From a virus, in the IMG/VR virus record IMGVR_UViG_3300025121_000011, positions 186,001 to 250,000 of that record: a stretch of 64,000 nucleotides of DNA. One strand, written 5' to 3'. Position 1 is the stretch's first letter, and each line of letters begins with the position of its first letter. Shown here piece after piece: positions 55,410-63,809 of this stretch. Position numbers and translations under genes: made by a program. Under the pieces are notes generated by a model. The model was not told the DNA's origin. It searched no databases and was given only the letters and a program-made list of their open reading frames with translations.

Positions 55410-55454
55410 ATGTACATGCTTTATAAAAATATAATATATTTTGGTGCCCAATGA
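55410..55454 (+). CDS. Candidate 14-aa leader peptide before topA
   Basis: A short frame MYMLYKNIIYFGAQ has a good GGAG site at 55401-55404 and ends in an ATGA overlap with the topA start, which itself lacks a clear ribosome binding site. This layout suggests translational coupling. The preceding ~95 bases after 55312 hold no other gene that I see. Confidence 0.4.
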   Translation: MYMLYKNIIYFGAQ

Positions 55455-58400
55455 AATTAGTAATTGTAGAGTCTCCCAACAAATGTTCCAAGATAAAAAA
55501 AATCTTGGGAAGTAATTATCTTGTCATGGCCTCTGTTGGTCATATCATGGATTTATCAAAAGAAAAGAAAGATAAAACTTCAAGATTTTGGAACGGAATA
55601 GATTTGAGTACTTGGGATGTGAATTATAGTGTTAGTCCTGGAAAAAAAGATGTAGTAAGTAATTTAAAAGACGCTGCAAAAAAATGTGAAGAAATCTATA
55701 TCGCAACAGATGATGATCGCGAAGGAGAAGCTATAGCTTTTAATATATTAGATATTCTTCCTAAAAAAGGTATCAAAATACATCGAGTTATATTTAAGAC
55801 TATTACACAAAAGGATATTTTAGATGGTATTAAAAATCCTATTCCATTTAATGATAATCTATATGCAGCTCAACAAGCTAGACGAATCACAGATAGATTG
55901 GTAGGATTTAAAGTTAGTCCAATCATGTGGACAAAAGGTTTAAGAAAAACAAGCGCAGGAAGGGTGCAATCTGCCGCTCTTAAGTTTATTGTAGATAGAG
56001 AACGAGAGATTAGAGGTTTTAAACCAGAAGAATATTGGACTATTAAAGCCAAAACTGATTTAAAATTTGATGCTAGTTTTTATGGAATAGATTCTAAGAA
56101 ATATATTCCAAAAACAAAAAAGAAAGTAGATGAAATTTTAAAAGATTTATCAAAAGATATAACTGTTGCTTCTTATGTAACAAAACAAAGAGAGAGATCT
56201 CCAGAGCCGCCTTTTATTACAGCATCTATGCAAAAAGATGCTGGTAATAAATTTGGATGGACTGGTAAAAAAGTTATGGATATAGCACAGAATTTATTTT
56301 CAAGTGGGTTGATTACGTATCACCGTTGTTTCCCTGGGTATGTAAGAATATCTACATCTAAAGGTCTAATTCCTATTAGAGATATTAAGATAGGTGAAGG
56401 AGTTCATACTATCAATGGAATTAAAAACGTAACCGATATAGTTAAAAATAAGAATCGAGATATATTTAAACTAAACACCAAACACGGATATCAAATTTTC
56501 GGATCTAATAATGAACCATTTATGATTTATGATTGTGAGAATAGAGTGCCGGTTTGGAAAAGATTAGATAAATTGAGAGCCGGTGATCTAATAGCTCTTA
56601 GTGGGCAAGAAGGCTTTTCTGAGGTTAAAAATAATATCTTTGAATACACTTGTCCATTTGAATCAGAAATGGATTCAAATAACCTATTAACATGTAATAT
56701 TTGCAATAAAAAATTCAAGTCTTTGTCACCACATATCAAAAGATATCATAAGTTAACGGGCAAAGAATATGTTAAAAAATTCGGAAAAACAAACTTACAC
56801 ACAAACTCTGTAGAAAAATTTAATATTCCTAAAATAATGACTCCGGATTTGGCAAAAATATTAGGATATATATTATCCGAAGGGTGTATATCTAAGAACG
56901 GAAGAAATATTTTATTTTATAATAATTCCAGAGAGGTTTTGAATGATTTTGCGGTCTCTTTTAATAAAATATTTGGTACACAATACAGTCCAATGTATAA
57001 TTCTAATAAATTCGAAGTTAACTCAAAAAGAATAGTTTGCTTTTTGAGTTATTTGGGAATGAATAGTAAACTTTCAATAGAAAAAGAGATTCCACATATA
57101 ATATTTAAATCTGATTTAGAATCTAAAACTGCCTTTATTAAAGCATTTTGGGAAGGAGACGGAAGTTATGATTCAATCATTACTAATTCCGAAAAACTTA
57201 AAAATGATCTAAAATTATTACTTCTTTCTATCGGAATACCTACTGGATGCCATATTAATAGGGAGTACACTGGTTTTTCGATTGGAAATTCATCATATAA
57301 GGTTCAGCTTTCTGGATTTTATATTCAAAAGTTTTTTAATTTAATCGGAGAGCCGATTTCTAAGCACAGAATGGAGCAAAAAGAGAAATTACTAGAAAGA
57401 ACACCAAATGGACAGCATTGGTCAAATAATAAGTTAACAACCGATAATGTTATTTGGGATAAAGTTATTGATAGCTCCTATTCACATAAAGAGGATACCT
57501 GGGATCTTACTGTTGAAGAGCAGCATCATTATATTGCAGAAGGATTTATTGCTCACAATACTGATAGTATTCGGTCAGATCCAGCAAAAATAATTGATAT
57601 TAGAGATAGAATTGAAAAATTACATGGAAAACAATATTTATCTCCACAAACCAGAAAATATGCTTCAGGCGGAAATTCTCAAGATGCGCATGAAAGTATT
57701 AGACCTACTTTTGATACGGTTTCTGTATCATTAGGAACAGATGAACGAAAATTATTAGAATTAATTACTAATAGATTTATGTCCTCGCAAATGGCAGATG
57801 CCATATTTGACCAGGCTGCTGTTAGATTGGAAACAACGGGAAAAGATCACACATACGAGTTTCGCGCCAATGGATCAGTCCAAAGATTTGATGGTTTTTT
57901 AAAGGTATATGGAGCAGCATCAAAAGACAACGTTCTACCAGCATTAAAGAATGGACAAAAGATTGGGGTTGATAAGTATGAATCAAGTCAGCATCACACA
58001 GAAGCCCCCGCCAGATATACGGATCCCGGAACATTTACAGATAAGATGGAAAAGGAGGGTATCGGACGACCAGCTACTTATGCTTCTACAATGGATACTT
58101 TAATTGATCGCAACTATGTTGAGAGAGAAAAACAGAAAATTAAAGCTACAGAAGTAGGTATCATGGTTTCTGATTATTTAACGCATTTCTTTAAAAATGT
58201 TACTAGTTCTGCCTTTACAGCTACAATGGAAACAGAGCTTGATGAAATCGCTGAAGGCAAAAGACAATTTAAAACATCTATGGATACATTTTTTAATCAA
58301 TTAACATTAGAAGTAGACGCAGCCAAAACATCTAAAGTTCAAATATTTAAAACAGATATAGATTGTAGTAGTTGCAATGATGGAACTAAAATGATTAAAA

Positions 58401-58951
58401 AGATTTCTGATTTAGGTGTATTCTTAGGATGCGATAATTGGCCTAAGTGTGGACACACAGTTAATTTTGATACTGATGGAAATATGGTAAATGAAGAGGT
58501 GGATACAGGCTATGAATGTCCAATTTGTGGAAATATATTAGAAAAAAGAAAGGGACCATATGGAGAATACTATCGCTGTAAGGGCTCTGCTTGTAGTTTT
58601 ACAGGAAAAGAAAAAGATGGATCCGTAGTTGCTTCCGGAAAGTCTGCTTCTGTAGATCTGGGCGTTCCCTGTCCTAAATGTAAAAAAGGAACTTTGCTTA
58701 AAAGAGAAAGTGCGAAAGGCCCTTGGGTTGGATGTAGCGAGTTTAAAAATGGTTGTAAATTTACAGGTTCTATTGATGATTCTGGTAGTATTGTAGTTAA
58801 AAAGACACAGACAAAAACTTCTAGTGGGAAAACAACAAACGAATCATGCCCACTTTGTAAAACTGGAAAATTAATTGAAAGAAAATCTAAATTTGGTGCC
58901 GGAACTTGGTTAAGTTGTGATGGTTTCCCAAAGTGCAGATATAAGAAATAG
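55451..58951 (+). CDS. topA: DNA topoisomerase I (type IA) with in-frame intein
   Basis: Relaxes negatively supercoiled DNA. Host part ~755 aa. The TOPRIM domain opens KLVIVESPNKCSKIKKILG with YIATDDDREGEAIAF (DxDxE). The TYPE IA core has TSAGRVQSAAL, and GLITYHR joined to TDSIRSDP contains the active-site tyrosine. The C-terminus has four zinc ribbons (CSSCNDG, CPICGNI, CPKCKKG, CPLCKTG). The start at 55451 is fixed by the invariant N-terminus. The intein interrupts the codon block immediately after the catalytic Tyr-His-Arg, so splicing is needed for activity. Confidence 0.93.
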   Translation: MKLVIVESPNKCSKIKKILGSNYLVMASVGHIMDLSKEKKDKTSRFWNGIDLSTWDVNYSVSPGKKDVVSNLKDAAKKCEEIYIATDDDREGEAIAFNILDILPKKGIKIHRVIFKTITQKDILDGIKNPIPFNDNLYAAQQARRITDRLVGFKVSPIMWTKGLRKTSAGRVQSAALKFIVDREREIRGFKPEEYWTIKAKTDLKFDASFYGIDSKKYIPKTKKKVDEILKDLSKDITVASYVTKQRERSPEPPFITASMQKDAGNKFGWTGKKVMDIAQNLFSSGLITYHRCFPGYVRISTSKGLIPIRDIKIGEGVHTINGIKNVTDIVKNKNRDIFKLNTKHGYQIFGSNNEPFMIYDCENRVPVWKRLDKLRAGDLIALSGQEGFSEVKNNIFEYTCPFESEMDSNNLLTCNICNKKFKSLSPHIKRYHKLTGKEYVKKFGKTNLHTNSVEKFNIPKIMTPDLAKILGYILSEGCISKNGRNILFYNNSREVLNDFAVSFNKIFGTQYSPMYNSNKFEVNSKRIVCFLSYLGMNSKLSIEKEIPHIIFKSDLESKTAFIKAFWEGDGSYDSIITNSEKLKNDLKLLLLSIGIPTGCHINREYTGFSIGNSSYKVQLSGFYIQKFFNLIGEPISKHRMEQKEKLLERTPNGQHWSNNKLTTDNVIWDKVIDSSYSHKEDTWDLTVEEQHHYIAEGFIAHNTDSIRSDPAKIIDIRDRIEKLHGKQYLSPQTRKYASGGNSQDAHESIRPTFDTVSVSLGTDERKLLELITNRFMSSQMADAIFDQAAVRLETTGKDHTYEFRANGSVQRFDGFLKVYGAASKDNVLPALKNGQKIGVDKYESSQHHTEAPARYTDPGTFTDKMEKEGIGRPATYASTMDTLIDRNYVEREKQKIKATEVGIMVSDYLTHFFKNVTSSAFTATMETELDEIAEGKRQFKTSMDTFFNQLTLEVDAAKTSKVQIFKTDIDCSSCNDGTKMIKKISDLGVFLGCDNWPKCGHTVNFDTDGNMVNEEVDTGYECPICGNILEKRKGPYGEYYRCKGSACSFTGKEKDGSVVASGKSASVDLGVPCPKCKKGTLLKRESAKGPWVGCSEFKNGCKFTGSIDDSGSIVVKKTQTKTSSGKTTNESCPLCKTGKLIERKSKFGAGTWLSCDGFPKCRYKK
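56327..57559 (+). mobile_element. Intein with LAGLIDADG nuclease and Ros-like zinc finger in TopA
   Basis: 411 residues in frame (293-703). Cys1 in CFPGYVRISTSKG, end FIAHN followed by Thr+1. LAGLIDADG motifs are ILGYILSEG (Glu) and FIKAFWEGDG (Asp). Between splicing block B and the nuclease lies CNICNKKFKSLSPHIKRYH, a C2H2 finger followed by KLTGKEYVKKFG, resembling the Ros/MucR type. At the block B position the sequence reads GSNNEPF, with Glu where His is expected. Confidence 0.9.
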
Positions 58952-58969
58952 AATTTAAACGGAGTATAT

Positions 58970-59542
58970 ATGGCGCGGTTCGTTTTGTATGTAGGTCCAA
59001 TGTTTTCTGGTAAGACTACCAGATTGTTAGCAGAATTAGATAGATATAAATATAAAAATAAAAGAATCCTCCTTTTAAAACCAGATATGGATAGACGTTA
59101 TTTTCACTCAAAAATTTGCACACATTCAGGTTCTGTAGCGGATGGCGTAGGAGTAAATAATATAACAGAAATTGCTTCTTTAAATCCTTTTGATTATGAT
59201 GTGATTGCTATTGATGAAGCTTTTATGATTCCAAATATCGATCAAATGGCTATTAGCTTATATTCGCAAGGTAAGATTGTTTTAATATCTTCACTGGATT
59301 TGTCTTCTTCTTTGTTGCCATTTCCTGAAATATCTCGAATGATGCCTTATGCTACAGAAATTTGTAAATGTAATGCTGTTTGTGGTGTAAAAAATTGTTA
59401 TCAAAATGCTTTTTTAACGTATAAAATAGAGGGAGTTGGCAAAAAGGATTCTGGAGAAATTGAAATAGGTGGAGCAGAAATGTATGAACCAAGATGTTGT
59501 TTGCATCATCCAATTTTGGCATCTTTTAAACACTTAAGTTAA
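58970..59542 (+). CDS. tdk: Thymidine kinase
   Basis: Type II thymidine kinase: GPMFSGKTTRLL (residues 9-20) is the P-loop, VIAIDEAFMI the Walker B/Asp region, ICKCNAVCGV gives the first zinc cysteines, and IGGAEMYEPRCCLHH the substrate lasso with YxxRC and final zinc ligands. 190 residues, normal length. GGAG precedes ATG 58970. Salvages thymidine to dTMP together with the dUTPase and reductase encoded upstream. Confidence 0.93.
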   Translation: MARFVLYVGPMFSGKTTRLLAELDRYKYKNKRILLLKPDMDRRYFHSKICTHSGSVADGVGVNNITEIASLNPFDYDVIAIDEAFMIPNIDQMAISLYSQGKIVLISSLDLSSSLLPFPEISRMMPYATEICKCNAVCGVKNCYQNAFLTYKIEGVGKKDSGEIEIGGAEMYEPRCCLHHPILASFKHLS

Positions 59543-59560
59543 TATTTTATTGGAGTAAAA

Positions 59561-60094
59561 ATGTATGAATTAGCTTCAGAATTTAAAAATGAATTGATTC
59601 ATATTATTAGTCAAAAAAGACATGCCAATAAAGAAGATGTAGATTATATTGTTAAAGTATTGGTTTGTTATTTAAAATCAGAAGACCTATGGCCTAAGGG
59701 TAAAATATATTTAGTTGATTTATATCTTGAGGCAAACAAAACAAATAACAAATTTATTCGAATACAAAAATTTCGTACTCTTGGCGATTATTCTTTAGTT
59801 ATGTCTGGTTTTTTTCCAGAAAGTATATCAAACCCTTCTTATTATATAGATATGGGATCTGCTGCATATTATGAGGTATCAATGTTAAAGAATCAATCAG
59901 AGCTATATAGGCGATTAGCTTTTGAATATTTACATTATGTTAATGCATTAAATCATGTTTCAATGGCAAGTAGATTATCGGGTGTAGAGCAAATTGGGTT
60001 AATATATCAGAAATATATAGAAACTCATAGTCCGATGCTTAAAAATAAATTACATGCTCTGGGGCTTTTGGATTTAAATGAGATAATGAGTTAA
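59561..60094 (+). CDS. Hypothetical protein, 177 aa
   Basis: Not recognised. Mostly helical (ELASEFKNELIHIISQKRHA; LYRRLAFEYLHYVNALNHVS) with a central strand-rich part (FRTLGDYSLVMSGFFPESIS). GGAG precedes ATG 59561. No catalytic motif visible. It sits in a run of nucleotide-metabolism and small genes. Confidence 0.65.
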   Translation: MYELASEFKNELIHIISQKRHANKEDVDYIVKVLVCYLKSEDLWPKGKIYLVDLYLEANKTNNKFIRIQKFRTLGDYSLVMSGFFPESISNPSYYIDMGSAAYYEVSMLKNQSELYRRLAFEYLHYVNALNHVSMASRLSGVEQIGLIYQKYIETHSPMLKNKLHALGLLDLNEIMS

Positions 60095-60130
60095 TAAAAT
60101 AAATAAAAATATGATTTAATGGAGGAGATA

Positions 60131-60451
60131 GTGTCTAAAGAGTTTACATTAGAAGAAGTACAAATTTTAATTGCCAAGGAATGCGACAATATAAAATTTC
60201 TATTATTAGAAAAAAATAAATCATATGGTAATTCTGTAATTAGTCCTAAACGAATCTTTTCTAAAGCTTCACCAATAGAACAAATTAAAGTCAGAATTGA
60301 TGATAAACTTTCGAGATTGGAAAACTTAAAATCATCAAACAGTGATTTAACAGAAGATCCAGCTTATCGTAGAAACCAAGAAGATACAGAACAAGATATG
60401 ATAGGTTATTTAATTTTATTAAGAGTGGCCAAACAATTATATGGAGATTAA
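60131..60451 (+). CDS. Nucleotide-modification-associated small protein (DUF1599/Nmad1-like)
   Basis: LLEKNKSYGNSVISPKRIFS then IEQIKVRIDDKLSRLENLK and EDTEQDMIGYLILLR form a pattern seen in many phage proteins of the DUF1599/nucleotide-modification-associated type, related in layout to MazG-like all-alpha pyrophosphatases (acidic helices). The strong GGAGGAG at 60121-60127 lies just before GTG 60131; the in-frame ATG 60119 would put it inside the gene. Function is inferred only by family resemblance. Confidence 0.6.
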   Translation: MSKEFTLEEVQILIAKECDNIKFLLLEKNKSYGNSVISPKRIFSKASPIEQIKVRIDDKLSRLENLKSSNSDLTEDPAYRRNQEDTEQDMIGYLILLRVAKQLYGD

Positions 60452-60453
60452 AA

Positions 60454-60867
60454 ATGATTACTATTGAAGAAATTTATGATATTATGAATTATGAAGAACC
60501 TATTTATTTCGCTGAAAATAGAGAATTGGAAAATTTACGTAAAATCAAACAAGGAGAAGTCCCTGTTCGAGAAGTTTTTAGACGCACAGGTCGTTCTACA
60601 TTTTTAATTGCTTCAGCTATTTTTTTAGCTTCAATTGGTAAAAGTGTAGCAATTAAAACAGAAACTTTTAAACAAGCATTATATTTAAATCATGTAATGG
60701 AATTTATAACTAAAAACATTAACTGTGCTATGGAAACTGAAGTTAAATATGATAATATTTATTTTTATACTAATCCCATACATTTAATGGGCATCAAAGT
60801 AGATGTTTATTTAGAAGATTCGGTTTTGATAGACTTACGAATTAATCAAACTGGATTTTACGCATGA
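60454..60867 (+). CDS. Hypothetical protein, 137 aa
   Basis: Not assigned. VFRRTGRSTFLIASAIFLAS near residues 48-68 recalls a short phosphate-binding loop followed by a hydrophobic helix, as in some phage RTGR-T proteins, but there is no canonical GxxGxGK(S/T). Ends in alternating strands. GGAG precedes ATG 60454 and the 3' end overlaps the Fe-S carrier gene. Confidence 0.6.
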   Translation: MITIEEIYDIMNYEEPIYFAENRELENLRKIKQGEVPVREVFRRTGRSTFLIASAIFLASIGKSVAIKTETFKQALYLNHVMEFITKNINCAMETEVKYDNIYFYTNPIHLMGIKVDVYLEDSVLIDLRINQTGFYA

Positions 60868-61202
60868 TAGTAGCTACAGAAAGGGCAATTCAAGAAATGG
60901 TTTCTTTGCGTAAAGAGCTACAAATGCCTGATGGTTATTTGCGAATAGGGATAAGTGGAGGAAGTAGCTGTCAAGGATTCATATATAAACTATCTTTTGA
61001 AGAAGATATCTTAGATGATGAATTGATAGTTATTTCAGAAAAACACGAAGAATGCGTTTTACTTTGTCCATTAGCAAAAGAATATATTAAAAATTTAGAA
61101 ATTGATTATTCTGATGATATAGAAAATGAAGGATTTGTGTTAAGTATTCCGGGCATACATGGTTGTCAATGCGGCGAAGGAACTTGCTCTAAAAAAAAAT
61201 AA
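60864..61202 (+). CDS. A-type iron-sulfur carrier (IscA/HesB-like)
   Basis: 112 residues of the HesB-like fold. The three-cysteine layout is modified: the first Cys is C36 in GISGGSSCQGFIY (canonical GCSGFxY), and the C-terminal pair lies in GCQCGEGTC (C101, C103, C108; canonical CGCGxSF), giving one extra Cys. Members carry Fe-S clusters or iron to target proteins, and phage-borne copies are known in some groups. ATG overlaps the preceding stop. It may support a phage or host Fe-S enzyme. Confidence 0.82.
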   Translation: MIVATERAIQEMVSLRKELQMPDGYLRIGISGGSSCQGFIYKLSFEEDILDDELIVISEKHEECVLLCPLAKEYIKNLEIDYSDDIENEGFVLSIPGIHGCQCGEGTCSKKK

Positions 61203-61208
61203 TATAAT

Positions 61209-61703
61209 TTAAGATAAAAAGCTATATGAACCCCAAGGAAGGATTTCTATTTTCTCATTCGGAAGTCTTGTCAGTTTTTCCGAAAAATACTTTAAAATTT
61301 CTGTTCTTAATGACAAGATTATATTTTGCATAGAATCTGAAGCGAGATTTCCTTCTACAAGGAGAATCATTGTGCCCGAAAGATTCTCTTTAGGTATATA
61401 CCAATAGATACTAACCTGAAAGTGAGCACCTTTTTGAATTGGAGTTTTATGTAAATTAATAAGACAACGAATATTGGAGGGGCTTGGTAAAACTTCTGAT
61501 GTTAATACCTCGGGAGTTAATACTTCTGGAATTAATACTTCTGGAATTAATACTTCTGGAATTAATACTTCTGGAATTAATACTTCGGGAATTTCAAGTT
61601 CTACTTCTTGATTTATATTTTCTTGGTTGATTTTATGTAAAGATTTAATAATGGTAAATGGTTCTGATTTTATAAATGGGTTGATTTTGTTAATTTTCCT
61701 CAT
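61209..61703 (-). CDS. Unknown protein with PEVLI pentapeptide repeats
   Basis: 164 residues. After a basic N-terminus, residues ~37-72 are about seven tandem five-residue units PEVL(I/T), encoded by 15-base repeats. The remaining ~90 residues form a strand/helix domain (HFQVSIYWYIPKENLSGTMI, IEILPWGSYSFLS) that I cannot name. AGGA precedes ATG 61703. It faces the Fe-S carrier gene and lies downstream of the kinase gene on the same strand, likely one transcript. Confidence 0.6.
   Translation of the reverse strand: MRKINKINPFIKSEPFTIIKSLHKINQENINQEVELEIPEVLIPEVLIPEVLIPEVLIPEVLTPEVLTSEVLPSPSNIRCLINLHKTPIQKGAHFQVSIYWYIPKENLSGTMILLVEGNLASDSMQNIILSLRTEILKYFSEKLTRLPNEKIEILPWGSYSFLS
61490..61595. 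repeat. 15-bp tandem repeats (minisatellite)
   Basis: About seven head-to-tail copies of a 15-base unit, plus-strand form ATTAATACTTCTGGA, with the central four identical and the outer ones carrying single changes. They are in frame with the reverse-strand gene, so copy-number change would lengthen or shorten the PEVLI segment without frameshift. Confidence 0.85.
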
Positions 61704-61724
61704 ATTAAATTGTCCTATAAATTA

Positions 61725-62849
61725 TTAAATTTTAAACACTCCAACATCTACCAGTTTTATCTCTCGATCTTTTTTTCCAATCATAATATTTTCTTCGTGT
61801 ACATCTTTCCATTTAATACCATAATCTTCTAAAATTCGCAAAAAATCCAGAAAAGATTGAAACTCTGAACTCGGATTATCTTCCGGTTCATTATAATGTA
61901 TTGGAAAAGGAGAAGAATATAAATCATAAAGGTCAAAATTATCATCTATATATATAATTATTTCTCTATATATTTTATCTGGAATATTTCCTTGATATAT
62001 TCCAGAATAGCTTAAGTAATTTTTAAGAAAAGAACGAAGCAAAGAATATGTCATTTCAAATGTATTTTTAGCATCAGTTAAACGTTTTAAAACTTCTCGT
62101 CTGGTGGGAACAACGATTTGTTTAGATAAACTTATTAATTGTTCATCTTTTGAATCTATTAAGATTTTCTGAATTTGGCGCTTAAATTCTTCTGGATGAT
62201 ATATAAGATTAACCATATCTGTTAAATTTCCTTTAAGCTCCCCAAAGCTAAAAGCCTTTTTTATAGAACTTGGAACGGGATCTAATTCTTCCATTAAGAT
62301 AATATAATATCGAATAGTGGTATTATATTTTTTAGATTCTACAGAACCGGTAAATGTACCATATATATTTGGAATATGTTTTTGTAATTCTGGAGCAATG
62401 TTTTGTGAAGCTTGTTGAATCGCCCTCCATACTTCTACATCTTGAGCTTCTCCCCACTCTAATTGTTTGCCATAAAACCCTATTTTTGCAGATACGGGTT
62501 TTCCTTCATATACAGCGGAATATACTGTAGCATATTTTCCAACTCCTAAAAATCCAGAATTATCTCCTCTGGTAACCGGAGTAATTCCATGTTGATGTAG
62601 AGCGGTAAGTTCTTCATCCTTCATAGACTCTGGAGGAATAGTTACATTTTTTAATAACTCTTCTTCAGATTCATATTTTTCAGGAAATTCTTTTACCGCT
62701 TCTTCATGCCAAGGCTCATCATATTCATCGGGTTCATCGGGTTCATTAGGTTCATCATATTCTGAAGCTAATGAATCAACTTCATTAGCATAAGATTTAA
62801 GATGCAATCGACTTAAAATACTAGATAATTTTAATAACCTATTTTTCAT
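61725..62849 (-). CDS. Protein-kinase-like protein with N-terminal module
   Basis: 374 residues. Residues 1-32 are the shared module (KNRLLKLSSILSRLHLKSYA, then NEVDSLA), followed by an acidic EPDEPDEY linker. Kinase features: glycine loop GVGKYATVYSA with AKI Lys, hinge ILMEELD, catalytic loop KDVHEENIMI (Asp and Asn), and DVG in place of DFG in IKLVDVG. The protein stops five residues after DVG, so there is no activation segment or later C-lobe. About 150 helical residues lie before the catalytic loop instead. Probably a virion or early effector kinase. Substrate unknown. Confidence 0.75.
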   Translation of the reverse strand: MKNRLLKLSSILSRLHLKSYANEVDSLASEYDEPNEPDEPDEYDEPWHEEAVKEFPEKYESEEELLKNVTIPPESMKDEELTALHQHGITPVTRGDNSGFLGVGKYATVYSAVYEGKPVSAKIGFYGKQLEWGEAQDVEVWRAIQQASQNIAPELQKHIPNIYGTFTGSVESKKYNTTIRYYIILMEELDPVPSSIKKAFSFGELKGNLTDMVNLIYHPEEFKRQIQKILIDSKDEQLISLSKQIVVPTRREVLKRLTDAKNTFEMTYSLLRSFLKNYLSYSGIYQGNIPDKIYREIIIYIDDNFDLYDLYSSPFPIHYNEPEDNPSSEFQSFLDFLRILEDYGIKWKDVHEENIMIGKKDREIKLVDVGVFKI

Positions 62850-62897
62850 TGTTCACCTTAAATATTTAATTTTATATTAATAGTTATCAAGATTAGC

Positions 62898-62928
62898 AAA
62901 AAGGCAGTTCTCAAGAGCTGCCTTTTTT
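62898..62928 (-). terminator. Bidirectional-looking intrinsic terminator
   Basis: Hairpin AAGGCAGTTC - TCAA - GAGCTGCCTT (10-bp stem with one G-T pair) flanked by A-run and T-run, so each strand reads stem then T residues. It lies just past the end of the reverse-strand gene at 62935 and before the kinase gene, and so most likely ends the YkuK-like transcript. Confidence 0.8.
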
Positions 62929-62934
62929 AATTGA

Positions 62935-63423
62935 TTAACGGCATACTTTATCTGCTACTCCTGATGCGCACCAAGCTTCTGGTTTAATAGAGCATTCATA
63001 ACCTTGACTAGCAACAAGGCCAATTAACTCTACTTTAAAAGCAGATGTTTTAGACAGCTTTGGATTTGGTCCAATATCTAAGTGAATATGAATTGTCTTT
63101 TTAAAATCTGGTTCAATCTCCATAGCTGCTTCTAAAGAGCGATAAGCTTCTAGCATCATTCTCATCCTAAGATTAGGATAATCCTTTTTAAGTATTTTTT
63201 CTTTAACATAAAAAACCCGACCAGAACAATCTGATCCATACCTAGAGTTTCTTCTAACAAAAGCTATGCAGGTGGCGATATAGATTTTATTTTTAATTAC
63301 TTGAGAATCAGTGCCTATATAGGCATCATATCCTTCTGAATCATATTGTTTTAATATTTTAATAAATTCTTCATATGAATATTCAACTTGATTTAGATTT
63401 TTAATTTTTTGCTCTTTTAGCAT
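62935..63423 (-). CDS. YkuK-like RNase H-fold protein (DUF458)
   Basis: AYIGTDSQVIKNKIYIATCI gives the first acidic strand, TIHIHLDIGPNPKLSKTSAF the central acidic strand, and ELIGLVASQGYECSIKPEAW followed by SGVADKVCR the family end, all as in the YkuK/DUF458 ribonuclease-H-like family. Length 162 is typical. GAGG precedes ATG 63423, and a good terminator follows. Biochemical function is not established for the family. Nucleic-acid processing is expected from the fold. Confidence 0.8.
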   Translation of the reverse strand: MLKEQKIKNLNQVEYSYEEFIKILKQYDSEGYDAYIGTDSQVIKNKIYIATCIAFVRRNSRYGSDCSGRVFYVKEKILKKDYPNLRMRMMLEAYRSLEAAMEIEPDFKKTIHIHLDIGPNPKLSKTSAFKVELIGLVASQGYECSIKPEAWCASGVADKVCR

Positions 63424-63473
63424 ATAAATTTGCCTCTGAATTTGCTATTAATATTTTATAGCAAGATAGACAG

Positions 63474-63479
63474 TATAAT
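63474..63479 (+). promoter_or_regulatory. Candidate -10 element in divergent gap
   Basis: A perfect TATAAT lies in the 104-base gap between the divergent genes starting at 63423 (-) and 63528 (+), about 50 bases before the forward gene. No good -35 is found at normal spacing (ATATTT at 17 bases), so confidence is low in this AT-rich DNA. Confidence 0.3.
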
Positions 63480-63527
63480 CACAGAAATATTTCATGAATC
63501 CACAACAATCTATGGGTGAATTGTTGA

Positions 63528-63809
63528 ATGAAAACCCCACACAACATACGATACCCAATCAATAATTCAGAAGCAATTCATTTTATACATATAACAAATA
63601 TACATTGGCTGAAGAGTCTTTCAATACCTGATAAAAGAAAACGTTGCAAAGAAACGCTACATATAATTAAAGAAGTACAATTTATATTAAATGAACTTAA
63701 AAAAGAGTTAGATAAATTAAAAAGAGAAAATAAAATAGATTTAGATATTTCAGAAGCATATTTAGTTATTTTAAAGTGGTATGCTACACATTGGAGACTT
63801 AAAAAGTGA
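63528..63809 (+). CDS. Hypothetical protein, 93 aa
   Basis: Not recognised. Basic, with a helix-rich C-terminal part (VQFILNELKKELDKLKRENK) that could form a coiled coil. GGTGA about nine bases upstream is a modest ribosome binding site. The stop overlaps the GTG start of the next gene, indicating coupled translation. Confidence 0.6.
   Translation: MKTPHNIRYPINNSEAIHFIHITNIHWLKSLSIPDKRKRCKETLHIIKEVQFILNELKKELDKLKRENKIDLDISEAYLVILKWYATHWRLKK

Noticed and set aside
3723-58951. Group I or II introns instead of inteins in gmd, spoVR, nrdJ and topA
   Set aside because: All four insertions keep the reading frame, start with Cys, end in Asn before Ser, Cys or Thr, and carry intein splicing blocks.
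63494-63565. 23-codon frame MNPQQSMGELLNE in the divergent gap
   Set aside because: It has no ribosome binding site and overlaps the better supported gene at 63528 in another frame.
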